DNA of 64,000 nucleotides. Source: DFXE01 sp032054765 (GTDB lineage: Bacteria > Bacteroidota > Bacteroidia > Bacteroidales > Tannerellaceae). Positions 54,401 through 61,257 of the stretch are shown in pieces. The notes beneath the pieces were generated by a model, which was not told the DNA's origin, searched no databases, and was given only the letters and a program-made list of their open reading frames with translations. Every line of letters starts with the position of its first letter. Position 1 is the first letter of the stretch. Location of the stretch: the NCBI GenBank assembly GCA_032054765.1, contig DAMBSC010000020.1:1-64000 (forward strand), written 5' to 3'. The translations under genes were made by a program, and so were the position numbers.

Positions 54401-54542
54401 AGCCATCAGGAGCTAAAGCAAATTCGGCAGAAGATTGATCTTCCATTCCGATACTCCAGATTATTTGTTCACCTTTATCTGAAGAGCAGGCAGATAATAC
54501 AAAGAGGAATGTACAACTGATAGCAAATATAATGTGTCTCAT
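51402..54542 (-). CDS. GH92-family alpha-mannosidase, lipoprotein, with N-terminal accessory region
   Basis: Calcium-dependent exo-alpha-mannosidase for N-glycan or yeast mannan. Lipobox signal FLFVLSAC; residues about 25-300 form a beta-rich accessory region (lectin-like DUF4832/CBM-like, unassigned); the GH92 domain starts at HYVDTRIGTAHSRWMIAPGPWMPFSM. It contains EGNAWQLTYFVPQD with the general acid Glu and GDEDQGQMSAWLIMASLGLF with the catalytic Asp/Glu block. The start is placed at 54542 because the 12 codons upstream precede the signal peptide. 1046 residues. Lies beside the AraC regulator on the same strand. Confidence 0.92.
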   Translation of the reverse strand: MRHIIFAISCTFLFVLSACSSDKGEQIIWSIGMEDQSSAEFALAPDGYKEFLANDFGFEDRYFLINKDKEQESFPYVLPGPADQWGGTWSTAGWRTHDINILFGVEKLPTKGEEWSLVIHLVDNAVKNPPLLKVSINEQWEKFQLAAGGNDSSIIGDIQGAKNPRLIIPVKSESIREGGNCVTLSILEGSWVMFDYICLTGPAGVKLTKPENAFIRNVSPADYEIEKEGKRYQPLLVDIEHLEKNPVISVELDKETIFSATIDTARYQFEVPMPAVGTNKTSSYRILADGKLLQKGMVERVSKTLQTPAHYVDTRIGTAHSRWMIAPGPWMPFSMVKLSPDNQNKGWQAGYQPTFESVGCFSHIHEWTLGGLGMMPTNGPLVTVTGDEMDPDSGYRSRIDKSTEEAPLGYYKVELADYDILAEMTATTRASFQRYTFPKDRDSARILVDLHIPAEYDYQLKMINIRKVSNFRIEGQSHQLSKNVWSHDADQDYKIHFVIDFDQPIQSMGGWVNEKRQITDHIAAKNIEDAGIWLQFDAKTHPVVQARTGISLVSIANAKENLETEITKPFNWDFEAVRKNQLDVWNDLLERIDITTNNRLEKVRFYTNMYRALCSRNIWSDINGEWISTDKKLRKFENPEDVALGCDAFWNTFWNLNQFWNLVTPEWSSRWVKSQLAMYDANGWLAKGPAGMNYIPVMVAEHEIPLIVGAYQMGIRDYDPEKAFQAAKKMQTTPSQKVYDGYAGNRDLNPYLQYKYVPADKGRFSNTLEYAFDDWTVSQFAKALGKEKDYKTFADRGTWWRNAINPENGYAHIRNSDGSWMPDFDPFHSGANHHYVEGNAWQLTYFVPQDIIGLADMIGKERFIERLEWGFAASDPWRYNAPNDQYWDYPVVQGNQQSMHFAFLFNWVGKPWLTQEWSRSIIERYYGTGLANAYLGDEDQGQMSAWLIMASLGLFQIDGGCSVNPYYEIASPLYEKVIINLGEQYGRGKQFIIEAKNASRQNKYVQNATLNGKPLNSFRFPASELLKGGSLVLEMGNKPNEKWGVE

Positions 54543-54597
54543 GTGTTGAATTTTTGTTTGCAAAATAAAGGATATCATGCATTAAAGGCAAGATATA

Positions 54598-55506
54598 TTA
54601 TTCTGATTGACTTATACTATGTTCTGATTCCTTTTCCCTGTATGCTGATGGTGACATTCCCATTATTTTAGTAAATATGCGTGAAAAGTATGCAGGCTCG
54701 TCAAAGCCCAGCCGGGTAGATATCTCATTCAATTTTAGGTGGGTAAGCTCTATGTACTGACAGGCCTTTTGTATTTTCAGACGGATAAAATAATTAATCG
54801 GAGAAAAGCCGGTCTCTTTCTGAAACAACATCGAGAAATGCGACGGTGAGTATTTAAAATATCCGGCTAATTGTTTTAGAGACAAATTAGTTTCAATATT
54901 TTCCTGCATATAATGGATTACCCGCGAAGAAAAAGGATATTCCTTATGATGAGGTATTTTAATGTGCCGGTACTGCTCTAACCAGACAAAAGACGCAAGA
55001 AACTGATAGAGACACATGGAAGTATAGATCATATATTCTTTTATATACCCCATTGAATAGCAATTGTATATCTCTTCAAACAGACTGATACGGTCTTGCA
55101 GTCGTGAGTTCTCTCCCGGTAAAATAGAAACCGGTAAAGGGTGGGAGGGTAAGAAACGACTGCTTACGGTTCCGCGGAAATGTAGCCAATAGATAGTCCA
55201 TGGATCTTTCTCATCCGCTCCAAAGGAGTAAGGCACATCTTGTGGAATCAGGATATATTGATTCTTCTTTATTGTATATTTTTTTCCATATATTTCATAC
55301 CATCCTTTACCATCTACACAATAGATCAGCATGGCATAATCGCATCCATTTTCTTTCTGTACAAAATGATACTTTACTTTTGGGAAAAAACCTATCTTCC
55401 GAACATACAGATTGCCTATAAGAGGTTCCTTGCTGTATTCGGTTAATAATTCTTCGGGAAGTGATATAAACCGCTCACCTTTAAATCCTTCTTTGATCTT
55501 TGCCAT
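54598..55506 (-). CDS. AraC-family transcriptional regulator
   Basis: A 302-residue regulator with an N-terminal cupin ligand domain (about 30-165, YHFVQKENGCDYAMLIYCVDGKGW, YILIPQDVPYSFGAD) and a C-terminal double helix-turn-helix (LSLKQLAGYFKYSPSHFSMLFQ; LNEISTRLGFDEPAYFSRIFTKIMGMSPSAYR). It diverges from the glycosidase operon with overlapping promoters and precedes the GH92 gene on its own strand, so it very likely controls this cluster in response to a mannose-containing sugar. The start at 55506 was chosen over 55563, which adds a Cys-containing segment not typical of the family. Confidence 0.9.
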   Translation of the reverse strand: MAKIKEGFKGERFISLPEELLTEYSKEPLIGNLYVRKIGFFPKVKYHFVQKENGCDYAMLIYCVDGKGWYEIYGKKYTIKKNQYILIPQDVPYSFGADEKDPWTIYWLHFRGTVSSRFLPSHPLPVSILPGENSRLQDRISLFEEIYNCYSMGYIKEYMIYTSMCLYQFLASFVWLEQYRHIKIPHHKEYPFSSRVIHYMQENIETNLSLKQLAGYFKYSPSHFSMLFQKETGFSPINYFIRLKIQKACQYIELTHLKLNEISTRLGFDEPAYFSRIFTKIMGMSPSAYREKESEHSISQSE

Positions 55507-55540
55507 ACATAAATCGTAAGATAGTATAAGTGATTCGGAA

Positions 55541-55548
55541 CAAATATA
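55541..55548 (-). promoter_or_regulatory. -7 promoter box of the AraC-family gene
   Basis: TATATTTG on the minus strand, 35 bases before the start at 55506 and 25 bases from the divergent box at 55574, so the two promoters overlap. Confidence 0.6.
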
Positions 55549-55573
55549 CCTATTTAGTAACACACAAACCTAA

Positions 55574-55582
55574 TACCTTTGC
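55574..55582 (+). promoter_or_regulatory. -7 promoter box of the glycosidase-ROK-GH92 operon
   Basis: TACCTTTGC, exact extended consensus, 18 bases before the ATG at 55601. Confidence 0.65.
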
Positions 55583-55600
55583 CGGAAAATCATTCATATC

Positions 55601-56899
55601 ATGAATAAAAAAGCAATACTGTTTATTTTTATATGTTATAGTTTGTTTTCTTGTGCAAAACCTACTAAAGAACAACTATTGGCGAAACAAATTCGTCAGG
55701 ATACTACCCTGCAAGTTGTTGACCGGATGGCGAGGGAAGTGATACGACAAGGTTTTAATGCGGGAAGCGGATATTCGCAGATATGGGCTCGTGATATGAA
55801 TACGTTTATTGAAGTAGCCTGTGATGTTAGTGATAGAAATGATTTGCGGAATGCCATTCTTCTTTTCTTTGCATTACAGCAACCCAACAATGAAATGATA
55901 GATGGATATGTTTTGAAAGAAGATTTTACCTGGTATGATGATACTCCTTATTATTCTGACGCCGCACCCAATCATGTAGCTTTTAAAAACACGGTAGAAA
56001 CAGATCAGGAGTCTTCATTAATACAGATTGTAGGAAAATATATCCAAAAAACAAACGATAAAAGTATTCTTAGGGAAGAAGTTGCCGGAAAAACAGTATT
56101 GGAAAGAATAGAATTGATGATCGATTATCTTTTGAAAGAAAGATATAGTAAAGAATATGGGTTGATTTACGGAGCAATGACATCAGACTGGGGTGATGTT
56201 CAACCTTATGATGATTTTGGTTGTGATATGAATGACCTGTCATATCTTGCGATTGATGTGTATGATAATGCCATGCTTATCATAGCGCTGGATTATCTTT
56301 TGGAGATAACTGATGATCAGCAGCAATTGAAGCAATGGAAAGAACTACGTACGCAACTGGCGGAAAATGTAAGGAAGCATTTATGGGATGAAGAAAGAAG
56401 TAAATTCATACCACATATCTATTTGGATAAATCTCCCATACCTAATGGTTTTAATGAACAGGAAGTCCATTATCACGGAGGGACGGCCGTCGCTATTGAA
56501 GCCGGCTTATTATCCAAAAAAGAAATAGGAAAGGTAAATGCTCAAATGCTTGAGAATGTTTCTTTATCAGGTATGCCGAGCATCGGATTAACGGTCTATC
56601 CTCCTTATCCTGAAGGATTCTTTCACGGTGGAATGTCAAAACAATATGCCTATCAGAATGGTGGCGACTGGACCTGGTTCGGTGGGCGTATGATACAACA
56701 ATTAATAGCAAATGGATATATAAACGAGGCTTATCTAGAAATACGCCCTATGATTGATCGCGTATTACAAAACCAGGGTTTTTATGAATGGTACGGTATG
56801 GGGAATGTACCCAGTGGGTCCGGTCATTTTAAAGGCTCGGCGGGTGTACTGGCTAAAGCCATTGAAATGCTGTATCAATGGAGTGATGAGCAAAAATGA
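55601..56899 (+). CDS. Six-hairpin glycosidase-like lipoprotein, paralog 1
   Basis: A 432-residue predicted lipoprotein (signal ending YSLFSC) with an (alpha/alpha)6-barrel glycosidase fold. Signatures are GFNAGSGYSQIWARDMNTFIE, NTVETDQESSLIQ, TSDWGDVQPYD, YHGGTAVAIEAGLLS, YQNGGDWTWFGGRM and GSGHFKGSAGVL; Asp and Glu in these blocks are likely catalytic. The motifs do not match the metal-independent mannosidases of GH125, and I cannot place a numbered family. It is 10 residues shorter than its paralog two genes downstream and shares the same motif order. Its end overlaps the isomerase-like gene. Confidence 0.75.
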   Translation: MNKKAILFIFICYSLFSCAKPTKEQLLAKQIRQDTTLQVVDRMAREVIRQGFNAGSGYSQIWARDMNTFIEVACDVSDRNDLRNAILLFFALQQPNNEMIDGYVLKEDFTWYDDTPYYSDAAPNHVAFKNTVETDQESSLIQIVGKYIQKTNDKSILREEVAGKTVLERIELMIDYLLKERYSKEYGLIYGAMTSDWGDVQPYDDFGCDMNDLSYLAIDVYDNAMLIIALDYLLEITDDQQQLKQWKELRTQLAENVRKHLWDEERSKFIPHIYLDKSPIPNGFNEQEVHYHGGTAVAIEAGLLSKKEIGKVNAQMLENVSLSGMPSIGLTVYPPYPEGFFHGGMSKQYAYQNGGDWTWFGGRMIQQLIANGYINEAYLEIRPMIDRVLQNQGFYEWYGMGNVPSGSGHFKGSAGVLAKAIEMLYQWSDEQK

Positions 56900-58730
56900 T
56901 CTATATAATAAGAGAAATACAAAATCTAAATATAATTTTTTACCGGACAAGGAAGAAATCCTAACGGATACTGATAGAAAAATGAGAAAGAGTAATTACG
57001 ATAAAAGGCCGGCAACATCGATAGATGGTGTAATGTGGAAAGGATGGCCGGCTATCATTGAGCAACTGGAGAAAGTTGTTGCTGAGGAGTCAGAATCTCA
57101 GCATATCCTGGTAGTGGAATGTTATCAAGGCGTGTACTATGATGAATTGCTGAATGCGTTTCAATCTCTAAATCCTGCTTTTACAGTAGATATGAGGAGT
57201 TTGTTTAAACCTGAAGGAGAAATAAGGGCAATGACGGATTCCTATATGACAAACGATCGTTTGTTTGGCCGTCGCACATCTTTCACATATAGTGATTTAT
57301 TTGATAATGAAAAGATGGAGCAATGTCGAAAAACATTAGAAAACAAAACCGGATTAATTCTGGTATTTGGCCATGGTGCAGCCGAACTCTGTCTTTTCCC
57401 TAATACATTAGTCTATGTAGATATGGCCAGATGGGAAATTCAGCAACGTTTTCGCAGGAAAGAGATAAACGGATTGGGCATTGAAAACAAAGAGGATGCT
57501 CCTTCAATCCACTATAAACGGGGATATTTCATGGATTGGATTATATGCGATTCACTTAAGAAACAGCTTTTACCGAAAGTAGATTACTGGCTGGATACAC
57601 ATCAATCTGAAATTCCTAAAATGATTACCGGTGAAACAATGCTTGCCGGATTAGATAAAACCGCTCATAAACCTTTCCGGGTAGTACCGTTTTTCGATCC
57701 GGCTCCCTGGGGAGGACAATGGATGAAAGAGGTTTGCGATTTAGATAAAAGCGTGGATAATTATGGTTGGTGCTTCGACTGCGTGCCCGAGGAAAATAGT
57801 TTATATTTGAATGTTGACGGAGAACTATTTGAGATGCCGGCCAATAATCTGGTCTTTTATAAGACACGGGAATTATTGGGAGCCCCTGTCGAAGCCCGTT
57901 TTGGACAGGATTTCCCTATTCGCTTCGATTTTCTCGATACAATGGGTGGAGGTAACCTTAGTTTGCAGGTACACCCAACAACTCAATATATCAGAGACAC
58001 ATTCGGGATATATTATACGCAGGATGAAAGCTATTATTTACTGGATGCAGGAAAAGAAGCGACTGTATTTCTCGGATTAAAGACTGGGGTGCATAAAGAA
58101 GAGATGATTACATCTTTAAAAGAGTCGCAGGAAACCGGAAAGGAATTCGACGCTGATAAATATATCAACAGCTGGCCGGCAAAAAAACATGATCATTTCC
58201 TGATACCGGCGGGAACTGTTCATTGTTCCGGTTCAGAAGCGATGGTGTTGGAAATCAGTGCCACACCCAGTATCTTTACCTTTAAATTATGGGACTGGGG
58301 ACGATTAGGGTTAGACGGACTTCCACGTCCGATTAATATTGATCACGGTTCGCATGTTATCCAGTGGGAAAGACAAACAGACTACACTCGCCAATATCTA
58401 ATTGATCAGGTGGAAAAAATAAGTCAAGGTGACGGATGGATGGAAGAACGGACGGGCCTGCATGAGAATGAATTCATCGAGACTCGGCGGCATTGGTTTA
58501 CAAAACCAGTGTTACATCATACTGGAGGAGGAGTAAATGTACTGAATGTAGTAGAAGGTGAAGAGCTGATTATTGAAAGCCCCAATAATGCTTTTGAACC
58601 GTTCGTGGTTCATTATGCTGAGACATTTATTGTACCGGCTTGCATAGGTGAATATCTTATCCGCCCATATGGAGCTTCTGAAGGAAAGGAATGTGGAACA
58701 ATTAAAGCATATATAAGATTTAAACAATAA
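56886..58730 (+). CDS. Class I mannose-6-phosphate isomerase-like protein with a large N-terminal domain
   Basis: Residues about 255-614 hold a cupin-type mannose-6-phosphate isomerase core: LSLQVHPTTQYI (zinc-binding His), DESYYLL, and FLIPAGTVHCSGSEAMVLEISAT. Residues about 45-250 are a separate domain (HILVVECYQGVYYDELLNAFQ, FGHGAAELCLFPNTLVYVDMARWEIQQRF) of uncertain fold, perhaps a degenerate nucleoside-kinase-like domain, not seen in ordinary ManA. The ATG at 56886 was chosen; it overlaps the preceding stop by 14 bases, and the frame upstream is a shadow of the glycosidase. No signal peptide, so it acts in the cytoplasm on mannose released by the surface enzymes. Confidence 0.8.
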   Translation: MSKNDLYNKRNTKSKYNFLPDKEEILTDTDRKMRKSNYDKRPATSIDGVMWKGWPAIIEQLEKVVAEESESQHILVVECYQGVYYDELLNAFQSLNPAFTVDMRSLFKPEGEIRAMTDSYMTNDRLFGRRTSFTYSDLFDNEKMEQCRKTLENKTGLILVFGHGAAELCLFPNTLVYVDMARWEIQQRFRRKEINGLGIENKEDAPSIHYKRGYFMDWIICDSLKKQLLPKVDYWLDTHQSEIPKMITGETMLAGLDKTAHKPFRVVPFFDPAPWGGQWMKEVCDLDKSVDNYGWCFDCVPEENSLYLNVDGELFEMPANNLVFYKTRELLGAPVEARFGQDFPIRFDFLDTMGGGNLSLQVHPTTQYIRDTFGIYYTQDESYYLLDAGKEATVFLGLKTGVHKEEMITSLKESQETGKEFDADKYINSWPAKKHDHFLIPAGTVHCSGSEAMVLEISATPSIFTFKLWDWGRLGLDGLPRPINIDHGSHVIQWERQTDYTRQYLIDQVEKISQGDGWMEERTGLHENEFIETRRHWFTKPVLHHTGGGVNVLNVVEGEELIIESPNNAFEPFVVHYAETFIVPACIGEYLIRPYGASEGKECGTIKAYIRFKQ

Positions 58731-58751
58731 ACTATCTAAAGAGAATATACC

Positions 58752-60080
58752 ATGAGACAAAAAACAACATTTTTATTATTGATAGCTTTTTTGCCATTAT
58801 TCATAGCTTGTAAAGGTGGTAAATCGACATCTCCGGAAAAAGAATTGGCAGAAAAGATACTTGCTGATCCATTAATGAGCCAGGTAGAACAAATGGCAAT
58901 GGATATTGTAAAAGGCGGATTCAATGCCGGTGACGGATATGGCGAGGTCTGGATCCGCGATTACAATACTTTTATAGAAATAGCTATAGATGTAATGCCG
59001 GATAGTCTTATTCAGGATAATCTATTGACTTTTTTCCGTTTTCAGGGAGAAACCGGCGATATCGTAGATGGGTTTATAGATATTACACGCGCGAAAGATT
59101 CAGAAATTGGATATAAATATCGTCGTACAAAACTGGAGCCTCGATATGCTGCCCATAAAAATACAGTGGAAACAGACCAGGAGTCTTCACTTATGCAAGC
59201 TGTTTACAGATACGTTACAAGAAGTGGCAACCGCTCTTTCTTACATAAAGAAATAGATGGTAAAACAGTTGAGAGACGATTGGAATGGGCCTTGGAATAC
59301 CTGATGAATGAAAGATATGATAATACATATGGATTATTATGGGGAGCTACCACATCCGACTGGGGAGATGTACAGCCTGAACATCCCTGGGGAGTGGAGT
59401 TAGATGAGAGTTCTCATCTTGCAATTGATATATATGATAATGCTTTCTTTATTATTGCTATTAATCATTATCTGGAACTGACAGATAATTCTGCAACTAA
59501 ACAACGTTGGTCTAAAGTACGTGATCAGATCAAAACAAATGTGCGCAAGCATCTCTGGGATGTAAAGAACCAGAAATTTAGACCTCATATCTATCTGGAT
59601 GGTTCACCTTTCCCTGCTGATTTTGATGAAAACCAGATCCATTATCATGGAGGTACGGCAATGGCCATTGAAGCAGATCTTTTGTCCAAAGAAGAGATTA
59701 TGATTGTTAATGCCCAAATGGTTGAGAATGTAAAAGCTTCAGGAGCTCCATCTATTGGTTTAACAGTATATCCTCCTTATCCGGAAGGCTTTTTCCTGAA
59801 TAAAGGAATGCACCCGTACGGATATCAGAACGGAGGAGACTGGACATGGTTTGGCGGACGTATGATCAGACAATTGATCCGTAATGGCTTTGTACAGGAA
59901 GCCTACGATGAAGTCCAACCCATGCTGGAACGTGTGATAAAGAATAAAGGTTTCTTTGAGTGGTATATGAAAGATGGTACTCCATCAGGATCAGGAACCT
60001 TCCGCGGATCTGCAGGAGTTTTATATACGGCCATTGAAGATTTCAGAAGCTGGGCGGAAAATATAACGATTAATGATTAA
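58752..60080 (+). CDS. Six-hairpin glycosidase-like lipoprotein, paralog 2
   Basis: A 442-residue predicted lipoprotein (signal ending LPLFIAC) sharing with paralog 1 the blocks GFNAGDGYGEVWIRDYNTFIE, NTVETDQESSLMQ, TSDWGDVQPEHPWG, YHGGTAMAIEADLLS and YQNGGDWTWFGGRM. Differences include the HPWGVEL loop and an insertion ITRAKDSEIGYKYRRTK near residue 110, suggesting a distinct linkage or chain position. The last codons lie in the TTAACGATTAA-type repeat cluster. Confidence 0.75.
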   Translation: MRQKTTFLLLIAFLPLFIACKGGKSTSPEKELAEKILADPLMSQVEQMAMDIVKGGFNAGDGYGEVWIRDYNTFIEIAIDVMPDSLIQDNLLTFFRFQGETGDIVDGFIDITRAKDSEIGYKYRRTKLEPRYAAHKNTVETDQESSLMQAVYRYVTRSGNRSFLHKEIDGKTVERRLEWALEYLMNERYDNTYGLLWGATTSDWGDVQPEHPWGVELDESSHLAIDIYDNAFFIIAINHYLELTDNSATKQRWSKVRDQIKTNVRKHLWDVKNQKFRPHIYLDGSPFPADFDENQIHYHGGTAMAIEADLLSKEEIMIVNAQMVENVKASGAPSIGLTVYPPYPEGFFLNKGMHPYGYQNGGDWTWFGGRMIRQLIRNGFVQEAYDEVQPMLERVIKNKGFFEWYMKDGTPSGSGTFRGSAGVLYTAIEDFRSWAENITIND

Positions 60081-60155
60081 CGTTTAACGATTAATTATAG
60101 AATCGAAATATTTATGAAATTATTAATTGTTAATCACTAATCGTTAATCGTTAAA
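60064..60155. repeat. Cluster of TTAACGATTAA-type inverted repeats between glycosidase and ROK genes
   Basis: TTTAACGATTAA at 60083-60094 pairs perfectly with TTAATCGTTAAA at 60144-60155, and several further TTAAyGATTAA-like half-sites flank them, so alternative hairpins are possible. The cluster overlaps the end of the glycosidase reading frame and ends five bases before the ROK start. It could attenuate or stabilise the operon message. Confidence 0.7.
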
Positions 60156-60159
60156 TAGG

Positions 60160-61248
60160 ATGGATGATAAACGTATAGTTCTTACTCTTGATGCAGGCGG
60201 TACAAATTTTGTGTTTTCGGCAATACAAGGAGGTGAGAAGATTGTTAAAGAGGTAATATTATCGTCGGAGGCAAACAATCTGGATGCTTCTTTAGATAAT
60301 CTGGTAATAGGATTTAAAGAAGTAATTAATAGGTTAAGTGAAAAGCCGGTAGCAATTAGCTTTGCTTTTCCCGGTCCGGCAGATTATCCGGCTGGAATTA
60401 TTGGTGATTTACCGAACTTTCCCGCTTTCCGAGGTGGAGTAGCTTTAGGTCCATATCTTGAGGATAAATTTGGCCTACCTGTCTTTATTAATAATGATGG
60501 AGATCTGTTCGCTTATGGTGAAGCATTGACAGGCGTACTACCGCAAATAAATCAAAAATTAAAAGCTGCCGGAAGTAAGAAACAATATAAGAATCTCTTG
60601 GGAGTTACATTAGGAACCGGTTTTGGAGCAGGTATTGTTTTAGCTGGTGAATTATTAATCGGAGATAATGCTGCTGGTGGTGATGTATGGTGTTTAAGGA
60701 ATAAGAAATATCCGCAACATATCATTGAAGAAAGCGTAAGTATCCGGGCTATAAAACGCGTATATAAAGAACTTTCAGGAGATAAAAATGCAGATACCTT
60801 GGAGCCTTTAGATATCTTTAATATTGCCGAAGAAAAAAAAGCCGGAAACGTTGAAGCGGCTAAAGCCTCTTTTGCTGAATTGGGGGAACTTGCAGGAGAT
60901 GCAATTTCAACAGCTATAACATTAATCGACGGACTGATAGTAATAGGAGGCGGATTAGCAGGTGCATCCAAATATTTCTTACCTGCTTTAATAAAAGAAA
61001 TGAATAGTAAATTGGGAATGATGGATGGAAATATTTTTAACCGTCTCCAAATGAAAGCCTACAATTTAGAAGATGAAGAACAGTTTGCTAGGTTTGCAAA
61101 AGGTGAAGCTAAAACAATCAAAATTCAAGGAACAGACAAACTGATAGACTACGACCCAATGAAACGTATTGGCATAATAACAACTAAACAAGGAACAAGC
61201 CATTCCGTTGCCCTGGGTGCTTATATGTATGCCATAAAACATTTATAA
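60160..61248 (+). CDS. ROK-family sugar kinase
   Basis: A 362-residue cytoplasmic kinase that would phosphorylate a free hexose, plausibly mannose given the cluster. ATP site LTLDAGGTNFVFSAIQGG, catalytic NNDGDLFAYGEA (Asp), GTGFGAGIVLAGELLIGDNAAGGD and IVIGGGLAGASKYFL are intact. The CxCGxxGC zinc motif of canonical ROK proteins is absent (CLRNKKYP in its place), seen in a subset of Bacteroidetes members. No DNA-binding domain. It would feed the adjacent isomerase-like enzyme. Confidence 0.88.
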   Translation: MDDKRIVLTLDAGGTNFVFSAIQGGEKIVKEVILSSEANNLDASLDNLVIGFKEVINRLSEKPVAISFAFPGPADYPAGIIGDLPNFPAFRGGVALGPYLEDKFGLPVFINNDGDLFAYGEALTGVLPQINQKLKAAGSKKQYKNLLGVTLGTGFGAGIVLAGELLIGDNAAGGDVWCLRNKKYPQHIIEESVSIRAIKRVYKELSGDKNADTLEPLDIFNIAEEKKAGNVEAAKASFAELGELAGDAISTAITLIDGLIVIGGGLAGASKYFLPALIKEMNSKLGMMDGNIFNRLQMKAYNLEDEEQFARFAKGEAKTIKIQGTDKLIDYDPMKRIGIITTKQGTSHSVALGAYMYAIKHL

Positions 61249-61257
61249 AAGAAAACA

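Noticed and set aside
56754..56885. Longer N-terminus for the isomerase-like protein
   Set aside because: These codons are the out-of-frame reading of the conserved glycosidase 3' end; the first sensible start is ATG 56886.
55601..60080. GH125 assignment for the two glycosidase paralogs
   Set aside because: GH125 was the first guess from the mannan context, but the expected GDI-x-MWLRDS-type motif is absent and the conserved blocks differ.
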